A DNA stretch of 10,464 nt. Origin: Candidatus Vogelbacteria bacterium CG10_big_fil_rev_8_21_14_0_10_51_16 (GTDB lineage Bacteria; Patescibacteriota; Minisyncoccia; Phycocordibacterales; JACRKE01). A model generated the notes under the pieces. The model searched no databases. It was not told the DNA's origin and saw nothing but the letters and a program-made list of their open reading frames with translations. The DNA is taken from positions 27,536 to 37,999 of the forward strand of contig PCYI01000025.1 in assembly GCA_002774795.1 (NCBI GenBank), in the 5' to 3' direction. This document shows, piece after piece, positions 1-5,757 of this stretch. Numbering within the stretch: position 1 is the first letter of the stretch; the number at the start of each line of letters is the position of its first letter. Made by a program: the position numbers and the translations under genes.

Positions 1-1
1 T

Positions 2-92
2 GTGTCATCCCGGCGGAGGCCGGGATCCGGGCCGAATATTGAACCTGGATCCCTGCCTACCGCAGGCAGGCCGTTCTGCAACGGGATGACAT
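2..92. repeat. REP/MITE-like element, copy 1
   Basis: The ends are inverted repeats: GTGTCATCCCG at 2-12 and CGGGATGACA at 82-91. Inside lie two smaller dyads: CCCGGCGGAGGCCGGG near the left end, and CCTGCCT/AGGCAGG (52-70) with a 5-base loop. A related copy is at 769-890 in the opposite orientation. Dispersed GTCATCCCG-type elements are common between bacterial genes and are usually non-autonomous. No coding capacity is supported and no transposase is present in the window. Confidence 0.7.
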
Positions 93-146
93 TCAAGAGA
101 TGCGAGAGGCGTGAGGGGTTACCCCACAGAAAGCGCGCAAATGGGT

Positions 147-174
147 GCCCCGGGCCATTGCTGGTTGCCGGGGC
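147..174 (-). terminator. GC-rich hairpin after the 127-aa gene (weak terminator candidate)
   Basis: GCCCCGG (147-153) pairs perfectly with CCGGGGC (168-174) around a 14-base loop, 28 bases beyond the stop codon of the minus-strand gene at 202-585. The stem is strong, but no convincing U-run follows it on the minus strand, so it is at best an imperfect intrinsic terminator. Confidence 0.3.
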
Positions 175-201
175 GAAAGATCGAGCTCCTCATGTGGACC
201 G

Positions 202-585
202 TCACCTGCTCGAGACTGGCATCACCTGCTTTGCGTACGTGACGCAGGTAGATGGGTACTCCTCCGAATCGGGGAGGACCACCCGCTCGATAGCAAGGAG
301 ATGCCTACCGATGGGCTCGAAATAAAGCTCGTGGCCCGGGCCACCATCTAGCGGGGAACGCAAGAAGAGTTTGTGGTGAGCGGTACAATAGACCAGACTC
401 ACCCCATCCTCCGCCTTATCCCAGACGATGAACGTGCCCACTGGGGCTTCCTTTAGGGTGGCCTGCATTGCGCGGGCCTCGGCCCGCTCGGCTTCGGTCC
501 ACTTGGGAAAGACGCCGAACGTCGCTCCAGAGAAGGCGACCAGAATCATCACCACGACTGTCGCGAACGCTGTCGCAAACCACAT
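202..585 (-). CDS. Small membrane-anchored or secreted hypothetical protein (127 aa)
   Basis: I do not recognise the family. Residues 2-24 (WFATAFATVVVMILVAFSG and following) form one hydrophobic segment that would serve as a signal peptide or N-terminal anchor. The remaining hundred or so residues would then lie outside the membrane. The segment at 30-45 is an Ala/Glu/Arg-rich helix. The rest alternates short beta-like stretches (TFIVWDKAEDGVSLVYC, HELYFEPIG) and contains two cysteines (C67, C114) that could form an extracytoplasmic disulfide. The residue mix looks like a real protein rather than an antisense shadow, and no better open frame overlaps it. The ATG has no close Shine-Dalgarno; the nearest purine run, GGGAGG, lies 17 bases upstream. 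The gene stands alone between two inverted-repeat elements, and two dyads at 656-673 and 706-724 lie in its upstream region. It could be cargo or simply an isolated gene. Homology was not tested. Confidence 0.55.
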   Translation of the reverse strand: MWFATAFATVVVMILVAFSGATFGVFPKWTEAERAEARAMQATLKEAPVGTFIVWDKAEDGVSLVYCTAHHKLFLRSPLDGGPGHELYFEPIGRHLLAIERVVLPDSEEYPSTCVTYAKQVMPVSSR

Positions 586-655
586 TCTCTACCCAAGGAG
601 AGCCTCCCTATGTTGAATCTCCCTCTTGTTTCGCATCTCGCACCTCTTTGTGTCT

Positions 656-673
656 TGCGACAGGACTGTCGCA
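656..673. promoter_or_regulatory. Perfect 8-bp dyad, operator-like
   Basis: TGCGACAG-GA-CTGTCGCA is a perfect inverted repeat of two 8-base arms separated by two bases. It lies about 70 bases upstream of the minus-strand start at 585. Its size and symmetry suit a homodimeric repressor. No regulator gene is visible nearby and the regulator's identity is unknown. A small RNA hairpin is an alternative, but a 2-base loop is too tight unless the stem frays. Confidence 0.4.
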
Positions 674-705
674 GCGAAAGGCATTGACTCTGTATATACC
701 TTACT

Positions 706-724
706 ACACAGACACTGTATGTGT
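706..724. promoter_or_regulatory. Near-perfect 19-bp palindrome overlapping a -35-like TTGACA
   Basis: ACACAGACACTGTATGTGT is symmetric except for one mismatched pair around a central C. The core has the ACA-n-TGT form. On the minus strand a consensus TTGACA (722-727) overlaps its edge. The only strong AT hexamer downstream (TATATA, 693-698) is 23 bases away, longer than the usual 16-18, so the promoter itself is uncertain. A repressor bound here would block transcription toward the gene at 202-585. Seen: the dyad and the hexamer. Inferred: the regulation. Confidence 0.4.
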
Positions 725-768
725 CAAGCATAAAAACGGTAACTGCTCACACTCCTCGTCTTTATCGA

Positions 769-890
769 GTGTCGTTCCGTTGTAGAACGGCCCGCCTGTC
801 TACCGCAGGCAGGCCTGCCACAAACTGGCATGTCGGGCAGTAAACCAGTTTCAATGCCAGCCTGGATCCCGGCCTCCGCCGGGATGACAC
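769..890. repeat. REP/MITE-like element, copy 2 (opposite orientation)
   Basis: The left end is GTGTCGTTCCG (769-779) and the right end CGGGATGACAC (880-890), imperfect inverted repeats of each other. Bases 862-888 are the reverse complement of the left end of copy 1 (2-28). The interior shares the AGAACGGCC and CTACCGCAGGCAGG blocks with copy 1. It is about 30 bases longer than copy 1 and contains an extra stretch with two TGCCAG-type half-sites. No obvious target-site duplication flanks it. Confidence 0.7.
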
Positions 891-1049
891 CGTGGGCGCG
901 CAATAGGGCGTTCGTTACGAAAGACGACAACGTGGACTCGCCAAGGGTTATTTATTACGAAAATGGGGCTATTGGAACAAGCCCTGGACGTAGGTCCAGG
1001 CGAGGCGGATGAGCTCTGAGTTTTGGAGGAGGAAATTCATAGTAGATGC
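891..1049. other. Non-coding stretch with a short hairpin
   Basis: No convincing gene is seen. CCTGGAC-GTAG-GTCCAGG (983-1000) forms a perfect 7-bp stem with a 4-base loop. GGAGGAGG at about 1025-1032 resembles a strong ribosome binding site, but no start codon with an open frame follows it. Confidence 0.4.
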
Positions 1050-1139
1050 GGACTAGATGCGGACTGAACGAGGACTAAACACGGACAAAGAGGAAAAGGA
1101 CGCGGACAAGTACTGACAATACACAGACAAATACGGACA
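1050..1139. repeat. Degenerate tandem array with 10-11 bp period (core GGAC)
   Basis: The 5-base core GGACT/GGACA or a one-base variant recurs at 1050, 1061, 1072, 1083, 1104, 1114, 1125 and 1135. A decayed unit lies near 1093. The first four units are spaced exactly 11 bases, the later ones 10 or 11. The mean is about 10.6 bases, one turn of B-DNA, so the cores all face the same side of the helix. The array lies directly beyond the 3' end of the M23 peptidase gene and codes for nothing recognisable. Confidence 0.75.
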
Positions 1140-1168
1140 GGAGCGAAAAGGAGAGGGGGCACTGTCCG
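1134..1168 (-). terminator. Hairpin after the M23 peptidase gene
   Basis: CGGACAG (1134-1140) pairs with CTGTCCG (1162-1168) around a 21-base loop, 13 bases after the peptidase stop. The left arm is the last unit of the 10-11 bp array. On the transcript the stem is followed by UAUUUGUCUGUG, only mildly U-rich. It may protect the 3' end or weakly terminate. Confidence 0.3.
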
Positions 1169-1180
1169 CAATTCTACACA

Positions 1181-2257
1181 TCAAAAAGGATTACGGGCGC
1201 CGCGGATCTCGAAGTGAAGGTGCGGGCCGGTGGAGCGACCGGTATTACCCACAGCTCCTAGAGGCTGGCCCTGAATGACCCGCTCGCCCACGCGCACATC
1301 GTTGCGCGAAAGATGTGCGTAAAGGGTTTGCGTACCGTTTGCGTGACTGACCACCACATAGTTGCCATAGCCCCCGCCCCAACCGCCCTCGCGACTGATG
1401 ATGACCACTCCGGCGGCGGAGGCAAGCACCGGGTCGCCCGAGCAACGACAGAAAGAGGCGAGGTCAACACCGTTGTAGCCATGAACACCCTGAGTGCGAC
1501 GCGAAGCGGGGAGGGGGTGGCTATAGTAGCCGAATATAGCCACACCACCGGCCACAGAGATCGCCGGCGAAGACTGACGAGCAATGGCCCGGACGGGAGG
1601 GGCCAACAAAACCCCGTCGGGGATAATAACCTCTTGGCCCGGTTTTAAGCCCCGAGCGAGTACCTCTGTGTTATAGGCCTCGATCTCGGCGAGATTGCCT
1701 TTGTACTTCTTAGCGATAGCGGAAAGGGTGTCTCCCTTCGCCACCAGATGCTTTACGCCCGTGATAGGCAAGATGACAAGCACTCGTCCTTCGGCGAGAG
1801 TGTCCTTCTTGCTCATGTCGTTTGCCCACAAAATTGTCTCCACTGAAACCTTGAACATGGCGGCGATTTCAGCCAAAGTGTCCCCTTTGCGGACAGAGTA
1901 AAGAGCAATCTCCCCTCCGGGATTTCTGGAGATAAAAGAGAGGCTCTCCGCCGAGGTACCGGAAGGGCCGGCATCGGGAAGGAGGGAGTCTCCGTCCACA
2001 ATGGTAATACCCCCGCCACCTAAAGCGGCGTATGGGTCTGGGCTCATGGAGGGCTCAAGAAGAGGAATGGTCTGCGAGTTGAAAGAGGTGGTCGTCGGCC
2101 CTCCAATGCCGAAAGCAAAAGGCGAAAAGGCGGCACTGGCTGACATAGCCGAAAACAAAATCGAAAACAAAAACAGGCCGACGATGGCGACGGAAAGACG
2201 GGGCGAGTGGACAGAAAGAGGCCCTATGGGAGCCGATTGACCGGGTATGTGGTCCAA
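1181..2257 (-). CDS. Secreted LysM-LysM-M23 family peptidoglycan endopeptidase (358 aa)
   Basis: This is a zinc metallopeptidase that should cut peptide cross-links in peptidoglycan outside the cytoplasmic membrane. A signal peptide or anchor covers residues 20-43 (LSVAIVGLFLFSILFSAMSA, then SAAF). A Gly/Ser/Pro linker follows. LysM 1 is at 119-164 (YSVRKGDTLAEIA...) and LysM 2 at 168-213 (HLVAKGDTLSAIAKKY...); both should bind glycan. The M23 domain spans about 240-358 with H259 and D265 in HGYNGVDLA, H315 in LYAHL, and H346/H348 in GPHLHFE. The first ligand pair is spaced HxxxxxD rather than the usual HxxxD. The start is TTG: the frame is open upstream to a stop but has no ATG or GTG there, and the next internal ATG (residue 38) would remove the signal segment. 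No Shine-Dalgarno is seen; a TATAGA at 2280-2285 could be the -10 of a short-leader promoter. Lying downstream of a TraG/VirD4-like ATPase, it could open the wall for an envelope-spanning machine, as VirB1-type enzymes do, or be a general cell-separation hydrolase. Confidence 0.95.
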   Translation of the reverse strand: MDHIPGQSAPIGPLSVHSPRLSVAIVGLFLFSILFSAMSASAAFSPFAFGIGGPTTTSFNSQTIPLLEPSMSPDPYAALGGGGITIVDGDSLLPDAGPSGTSAESLSFISRNPGGEIALYSVRKGDTLAEIAAMFKVSVETILWANDMSKKDTLAEGRVLVILPITGVKHLVAKGDTLSAIAKKYKGNLAEIEAYNTEVLARGLKPGQEVIIPDGVLLAPPVRAIARQSSPAISVAGGVAIFGYYSHPLPASRRTQGVHGYNGVDLASFCRCSGDPVLASAAGVVIISREGGWGGGYGNYVVVSHANGTQTLYAHLSRNDVRVGERVIQGQPLGAVGNTGRSTGPHLHFEIRGARNPF

Positions 2258-2598
2258 ATCGGCCGATGACGGAATAGGTTCTATAAGCCTAAGAATATGG
2301 AGTTTCGGCTGGCCCGCCTAAGGGTCGTCAGACAGTTCATGACCCCGTAGACAAGCTCATCAATCGTGCTATCAGTATTGTAAGCGTAGCAGAAAAGCCT
2401 GGGGCTGGGAAGAGGGGTTGGGGATGGCCTGTGGATAGCAGGTATCCAGATTGAGACTGTAGAAAAATGACCAGCAGCAGCGGAGAATGAGGGGAGGCGA
2501 AAGAAGAAAGAAGAAAAAGGAGGGGGGGGGAAGGAAAGGAGGGATGAGTACAAGCTGTCATTTTACCCCTTCCCTCTTTTTTTCTTTTTTCTTTTTTT
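2258..2598. other. Intergenic region between ATPase and peptidase genes
   Basis: No gene is supported. The two short open frames on the minus strand are Pro/Ser/Phe-rich only because of the polypurine tract and look like low-complexity artefacts. The stretch holds a possible -10 for the peptidase gene and, at its right end, the purine/pyrimidine tracts described separately. The part from about 2340 to 2460 shows nothing further. Confidence 0.5.
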
Positions 2599-2600
2599 CT
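2499..2600 (-). terminator. Polypurine/polypyrimidine tract; probable terminator of the ATPase gene
   Basis: On the plus strand 46 uninterrupted purines (2499-2544, with a run of nine G) are followed after 21 mixed bases by 35 uninterrupted pyrimidines (2566-2600), which reach the ATPase stop codon. In the minus-strand transcript an A/G-rich arm precedes a C/U-rich arm, so a long imperfect hairpin can form (for example GGGAAGG with CCTTCCC), followed by a U-rich segment. It could therefore stop transcription arriving from the ATPase. Each tract alone could also adopt triplex (H-DNA) structure. Confidence 0.5.
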
Positions 2601-4989
2601 ACACCTTGAGTCGCGAAAAGATGTCGGCCTCGACAGCGGCGCGGTCGCGGCCGTGAACGAGCCGAGAGAGCTCCTTCAGTTTCTCGCGTACCTCCTTAGA
2701 CCCCCTGGGTGGGAAAATGAGTTTCATACTAAAAGGCCTTGCCGGCTGGCCGTCGACAAGAATCTTCGCGTGACCACAGAGATTGTCCACGGTAATGAGA
2801 TCGCGCGGAGTAAATACGGGCTCGAACTGCTTGGCCAAAACCTCCGTATCGGGAGCGCCGACACGAAGAGCTAACATCGAGCCCACGTTTCCAAAGACAG
2901 CATCACGAATATTTTCCTGCAACTGGGCAATGTACTGGTGGCCAATAATAAGATCCAAACGATATTTGCGGGCCTCGGAAAGGATGGTGGCGATGGAGTC
3001 GGTGGTAAAGTTTTGGAACTCGTCCATATAAAGGTAGAAGTCTCTACGGTCCGCCATCTCTTGATCTACTCTACTAAAAGCGGCCATAAGGAGCTTGCCG
3101 ACGATAACCATGCCGAGCAGGTTTGCGTTCATGTCGCCGATGAGCCCTTTCGGCAAGTTTACAAAAAGAATCTTGCCTTGGTCCATAATCTCGCGGAAGT
3201 TTATCGAAGAGGTTGGCTGGCCGATAATGGGTCGCATGTAGTCGTTGTTTACAAACTGCGTAAACTTAGAAGTGATGTAGGTGGTCATGTTCGGAAGAGA
3301 GCCATCGCCGGTGCGCTTGGCGGCATTCTCCCAAAAACCGATTACCAAGGGGTCTTTACTTCGAGCCAACTTGCGGTTACGAAACTCGTCATCCACAAAA
3401 AGACGCTGGACCTCGATGAGGGTGGCGGGCTCGTTTGCAAAGTCTTCAGTGAGAAGAAGTAGGGCGTTTCGCAAATAGAGCTCAAACATCGGACCACCGG
3501 TGGATTTTAAATCATAAAGACGGTCGAAAATGCCCAGCATTTCGTTTATCACAAACGAGCGTTGCTCCGGGTGTGCTGTGTCGAACTCGAGCATATTTAA
3601 TCCCATCGGACGCGTAAGATCTGATGGGTCAAAGATAATGACATCTTCCACGCGTTCTTTGGGCACCAAAGAGATCATGTCGTTAAAGAAATCGGTGTTT
3701 GGGTCCATGATACAAAGACCCTTGCCAGCCAGTATGTCTTGCGCCGCCAAACTGGCCAGCGTGACCGTCTTTCCAGTACCTGTCTGGCCGACAATGTAGA
3801 GGTGGCGACGACGATCTTCGTCTGTCATGCGCACCAGTCGACGTTCGCCCCGAAACTGACTCTCGCCCAAAATGATGCCCTCCTTGGGAAGGTTCTCGGG
3901 CGGGGGAGCCTCTTTGTTTTTAAGCCAACGCACATGAGGAACGGCGCTCGAGGCTGTGGGCAGGTGAAAAAGACTGGCCATCTCTTCGGTGTTTAAAAGC
4001 ATGGCCTCCTCGCCTGAAAACTCGCGGAAAGCATACTGATAAAGAAGCTGTTTTGCCTCGGTCGCCTTTATATACTCAATCGAGTTTCTCTGGGGGGCGG
4101 AGAACTGCGAAAACGAACTAACCATCGAGAGCAAAAGGTCTTCGGCTCGGTCTTTGTTGGCCGCCGCGGTTACCAAGCGCACATTTACCCGGAAGAGCGG
4201 CTTGGTCACCTTTTGCTGAAGGGCCTTTACCGCATCGTCGTCTATAATGGGCGCGTCTTTGGGTTTGTCGTCATTTTTATTTTTACCCGGCATAATAAAC
4301 TCCTTGCCAAGCTTGGCAATCTCCTTGCCGCTAATTAGGCGCGTGTCGAGAATGTCTTTAAGCTTGTCGCCTTTACGCAAAGATTCAATACCACCTAGAA
4401 TCGCTTTTTTTGTTTTACTGTCGGCCGGAAACGCTACCATCTGCAAAGCGGCCCCCTCGCCCTCAGCGGCCAATTTTGAAAGAGAGCTCAGAATGGGGCC
4501 AAAAGAGTCAGACTCTGATTCGCGATACGTGCGTATTGGAAGAACAAAGTTTTCTTTCTGGTGCATGTGGGCGGCGGCGGCCTTGCAGTCCGGGGAAAAA
4601 ATCGTGTAGTCTCCCACCTGTTCTACCTGAGCCTCCAAAAAAACGCCCTGTACTTGGCGGGCAAAAAAATCAGCGTGTGTACGTGGCACCGCGCAGTAAA
4701 AATGGATGTCTTCTCCGGAATGATGGACCGCCACCTCAAAGACAAAAGGCTCCCCGACAGCCGCCAAGGAGGCGTAAAGCTGTTCGCTCTGGGCTATTTG
4801 ACGCACTATTTCTTCTCCACGAGCACCGCGGCCCTCTTCGTCCTCTTCCCGTGGCAAACGAATAGAGAGTAGACGCAAATTGAGAGTGTCTTGCTTCACG
4901 CCCGACTTTCTTTTTTTCCACAAATAAACTCCCGTCGCCATTGTGACGATTAGGATGATGCCAAAAAAGTAAAATTCGAGAGGGAGCAT
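2599..4989 (-). CDS. TraG/VirD4-like type IV secretion/conjugation P-loop ATPase (796 aa)
   Basis: This is a membrane-anchored hexameric-type motor of the VirD4/TraG/HerA superfamily, which couples ATP hydrolysis to moving DNA or proteins across the envelope. Numbering is from the chosen ATG at 4989. One membrane helix at about 5-24 (EFYFFGIILIVTMATGVYLW) is followed by a basic stop-transfer WKKRK. Next comes a long alpha/beta N-terminal region (about 30-370) of the kind seen in patescibacterial members. The motor domain begins near 375 with ESQFRGERRLVRM. Walker A is GQTGTGKT at 401-408 and IMDPNTDFF follows at about 427-435. Walker B is YLYMDEFQNF at about 652-661 with D656/E657, then a sensor-like GHQY at 683-686. 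The C-terminal tail is charged. The frame extends 17 codons further up to 5040, but that part is encoded by intergenic heptamer repeats and ATG4989 places the helix at the N-terminus, so I prefer it. No Shine-Dalgarno precedes either start. It lies 70 bases after the 151-aa gene and is probably cotranscribed with it. The alternative is a HerA-like ATPase unrelated to secretion; the membrane helix and the DEFQNF...GHQY arrangement favour TraG/VirD4. Confidence 0.93.
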   Translation of the reverse strand: MLPLEFYFFGIILIVTMATGVYLWKKRKSGVKQDTLNLRLLSIRLPREEDEEGRGARGEEIVRQIAQSEQLYASLAAVGEPFVFEVAVHHSGEDIHFYCAVPRTHADFFARQVQGVFLEAQVEQVGDYTIFSPDCKAAAAHMHQKENFVLPIRTYRESESDSFGPILSSLSKLAAEGEGAALQMVAFPADSKTKKAILGGIESLRKGDKLKDILDTRLISGKEIAKLGKEFIMPGKNKNDDKPKDAPIIDDDAVKALQQKVTKPLFRVNVRLVTAAANKDRAEDLLLSMVSSFSQFSAPQRNSIEYIKATEAKQLLYQYAFREFSGEEAMLLNTEEMASLFHLPTASSAVPHVRWLKNKEAPPPENLPKEGIILGESQFRGERRLVRMTDEDRRRHLYIVGQTGTGKTVTLASLAAQDILAGKGLCIMDPNTDFFNDMISLVPKERVEDVIIFDPSDLTRPMGLNMLEFDTAHPEQRSFVINEMLGIFDRLYDLKSTGGPMFELYLRNALLLLTEDFANEPATLIEVQRLFVDDEFRNRKLARSKDPLVIGFWENAAKRTGDGSLPNMTTYITSKFTQFVNNDYMRPIIGQPTSSINFREIMDQGKILFVNLPKGLIGDMNANLLGMVIVGKLLMAAFSRVDQEMADRRDFYLYMDEFQNFTTDSIATILSEARKYRLDLIIGHQYIAQLQENIRDAVFGNVGSMLALRVGAPDTEVLAKQFEPVFTPRDLITVDNLCGHAKILVDGQPARPFSMKLIFPPRGSKEVREKLKELSRLVHGRDRAAVEADIFSRLKV

Positions 4990-5002
4990 GGGGAGGGAAT
5001 AA

Positions 5003-5032
5003 GGCGGTAGGCGGTAGGCGGTAGGCAGTAGG
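5003..5032. repeat. Heptamer tandem repeat (GGCGGTA)3-GGCAGTA-GG
   Basis: Three exact GGCGGTA units (5003-5009, 5010-5016, 5017-5023) and one variant GGCAGTA (5024-5030) lie between the 151-aa gene and the ATPase gene. The same GGCAGTA heptamer with degenerate neighbours occurs at 8118-8138, and its 11-base junction GCGGTAGGCAG also occurs, reverse-complemented, in the element at 2-92 (53-63). This indicates a dispersed intergenic repeat family. Confidence 0.75.
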
Positions 5033-5063
5033 ACATGCAAATCGTGCGAAAACTACTGCCTAC
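5021..5063 (-). promoter_or_regulatory. 11-bp perfect inverted repeat between the two operon genes
   Basis: GTAGGCAGTAG (5021-5031) is the exact reverse complement of CTACTGCCTAC (5053-5063), with a 21-base loop. The right arm includes the stop codon of the upstream 151-aa gene (5060-5062). In the shared transcript this hairpin would begin at that stop codon and end about 31 bases before the ATPase start. It could adjust the ATPase yield by attenuation, RNA processing or stabilisation. No U-run follows, so it is not a standard terminator. Confidence 0.6.
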
Positions 5064-5515
5064 GAGCTATTTACTACGCCATGCTTTTTCAACTCATCAT
5101 AGAGTTTATCTACAAGGGCGTCGTGAAAGGCGTCGAGAATAAAGGGGTCTTCCTCTACCACCTTTTTTATGGTTTTTTGCACCCCCAAAGCAAAGAGTTC
5201 CCCAAGAAGACTGTTTATTTTAGCCACAGTCTCGTCGTCTAAGGTGGCCAAGTACGCGGCGGAAGGGCCTGGGGATGAAGATGGGGGTGGAGTAGTAGGC
5301 CCCTGAGACGCTCCGACGGGGTCGGTCGCTGAACCAGCGGCGGTGGCCGCCGCGCCCACAGCTTCGCCGATGCGCTCTCCAACAACATGACGAACGAGGT
5401 CACGCTCGGCAACGAGGCCGTGCTCTGCTCCCAAGAGACGCCGCTTCTCCTCGATTTCTCGAGAAAGAGCCATAATCTCCGCCTCAACTCCTTTGCGGTC
5501 TACTGTTTCTATCAT
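5060..5515 (-). CDS. Small coiled-coil/helical protein preceding the TraG-like ATPase (151 aa)
   Basis: I do not recognise a named family. Residues 1-50 are strongly charged and helical (EAEIMALSREIEEKRRLLGA), probably a coiled coil. Residues 57-86 form a flexible linker rich in Gly, Ser, Thr and Pro (TPPPSSSPGPSAA). Residues 87-147 form a compact helical domain that begins YLATLDDETVAKINSLLGEL and includes KKVVEEDPFILDAFHDAL. No signal peptide or membrane segment is present, so it should be cytoplasmic. It is the first gene of a probable two-gene unit with the ATPase, which suggests an adaptor, substrate recruiter or assembly partner; that is inference from position. Upstream, a consensus TATAAT ends 6 bases before the ATG, so the transcript is probably leaderless. 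The domain layout (coiled coil, linker, small helical domain) fits a protein that oligomerises at one end and docks at the other. Confidence 0.85.
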   Translation of the reverse strand: MIETVDRKGVEAEIMALSREIEEKRRLLGAEHGLVAERDLVRHVVGERIGEAVGAAATAAGSATDPVGASQGPTTPPPSSSPGPSAAYLATLDDETVAKINSLLGELFALGVQKTIKKVVEEDPFILDAFHDALVDKLYDELKKHGVVNSS

Positions 5516-5521
5516 GTCTTC

Positions 5522-5527
5522 ATTATA
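5522..5527 (-). promoter_or_regulatory. -10 box TATAAT, probably for a leaderless transcript
   Basis: On the minus strand TATAAT is followed by GAAGAC and then the ATG of the 151-aa gene, so a start site 7 bases downstream would coincide with the A of ATG. The region 17-18 bases upstream has no good TTGACA match. There is no Shine-Dalgarno, which fits leaderless translation. Confidence 0.5.
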
Positions 5528-5570
5528 TATGGTAGACGAGCGCGGGAAAAGGGGAAAGATGGCAAATTCA

Positions 5571-5600
5571 AGATATCAGTTTTCAGTCTTCAGATATCAG
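5571..5600. repeat. AGATATCAG direct repeat, 21-bp spacing
   Basis: AGATATCAG occurs at 5571-5579 and again at 5592-5600, exactly 21 bases apart, two helical turns. Each copy contains the palindrome GATATC. TTTTCAGTCTTC separates the copies. The position in the middle of the divergent promoter suggests paired operator sites, or another short intergenic repeat. Confidence 0.5.
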
Positions 5601-5717
5601 CACATTATCCACCACAAACGTTCGAGGGAAACACAAGAATCGTGTTAATCTTTTAGTAACCAATAATGAGCGATAAACTGGAGGCTGAAAACCAGAAACA
5701 GAAAGAGGGGAGAACGC

Positions 5718-5723
5718 TATAAA
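5718..5723 (+). promoter_or_regulatory. Possible -10 box (TATAAA) for the 754-aa gene
   Basis: TATAAA lies 34 bases before the ATG at 5758, predicting a leader of roughly 28 bases. No convincing -35 hexamer is found 16-18 bases upstream, where the sequence is purine-rich, so confidence is low. Confidence 0.3.
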
Positions 5724-5757
5724 TTGCTCATTTTTCAATCTCTGAAACCTACCATCC

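Larger units (their letters stand above)
5516..5757. promoter_or_regulatory. Divergent promoter region
   Basis: This 242-base gap separates genes transcribed outward in both directions. It contains a minus-side -10 (5522-5527), a paired AGATATCAG direct repeat (5571-5579 and 5592-5600) and a plus-side TATAAA (5718-5723). It is more AT-rich than the flanking genes. Shared control of both gene sets is plausible but is not shown by sequence alone. Confidence 0.5.

Noticed and set aside
693..727. Classical promoter TTGACA ... TATATA on the minus strand
   Set aside because: The spacing is 23 bases, well beyond 16-18, so I did not call a full promoter; only the dyad overlapping TTGACA is reported.
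2..890. Complete insertion sequence
   Set aside because: The flanking elements are related, but nothing between them resembles a transposase and no target-site duplication is evident.
830..1012. 60-codon plus-strand frame ending GAIGTSPGRRSRRGG
   Set aside because: Its first part lies inside the repeat element at 769-890 and no ribosome binding site or recognisable domain is present.
2281..2561. Two overlapping short minus-strand open frames before the peptidase gene
   Set aside because: Their composition (Pro/Ser/Phe/Leu-rich) follows directly from the polypurine tract on the other strand; no domain, start signal or plausible fold is seen.
4990..5040. Seventeen-codon upstream extension of the ATPase
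   Set aside because: It is encoded by the intergenic heptamer repeats, and it would put unrelated residues ahead of the membrane helix; ATG4989 is more natural.
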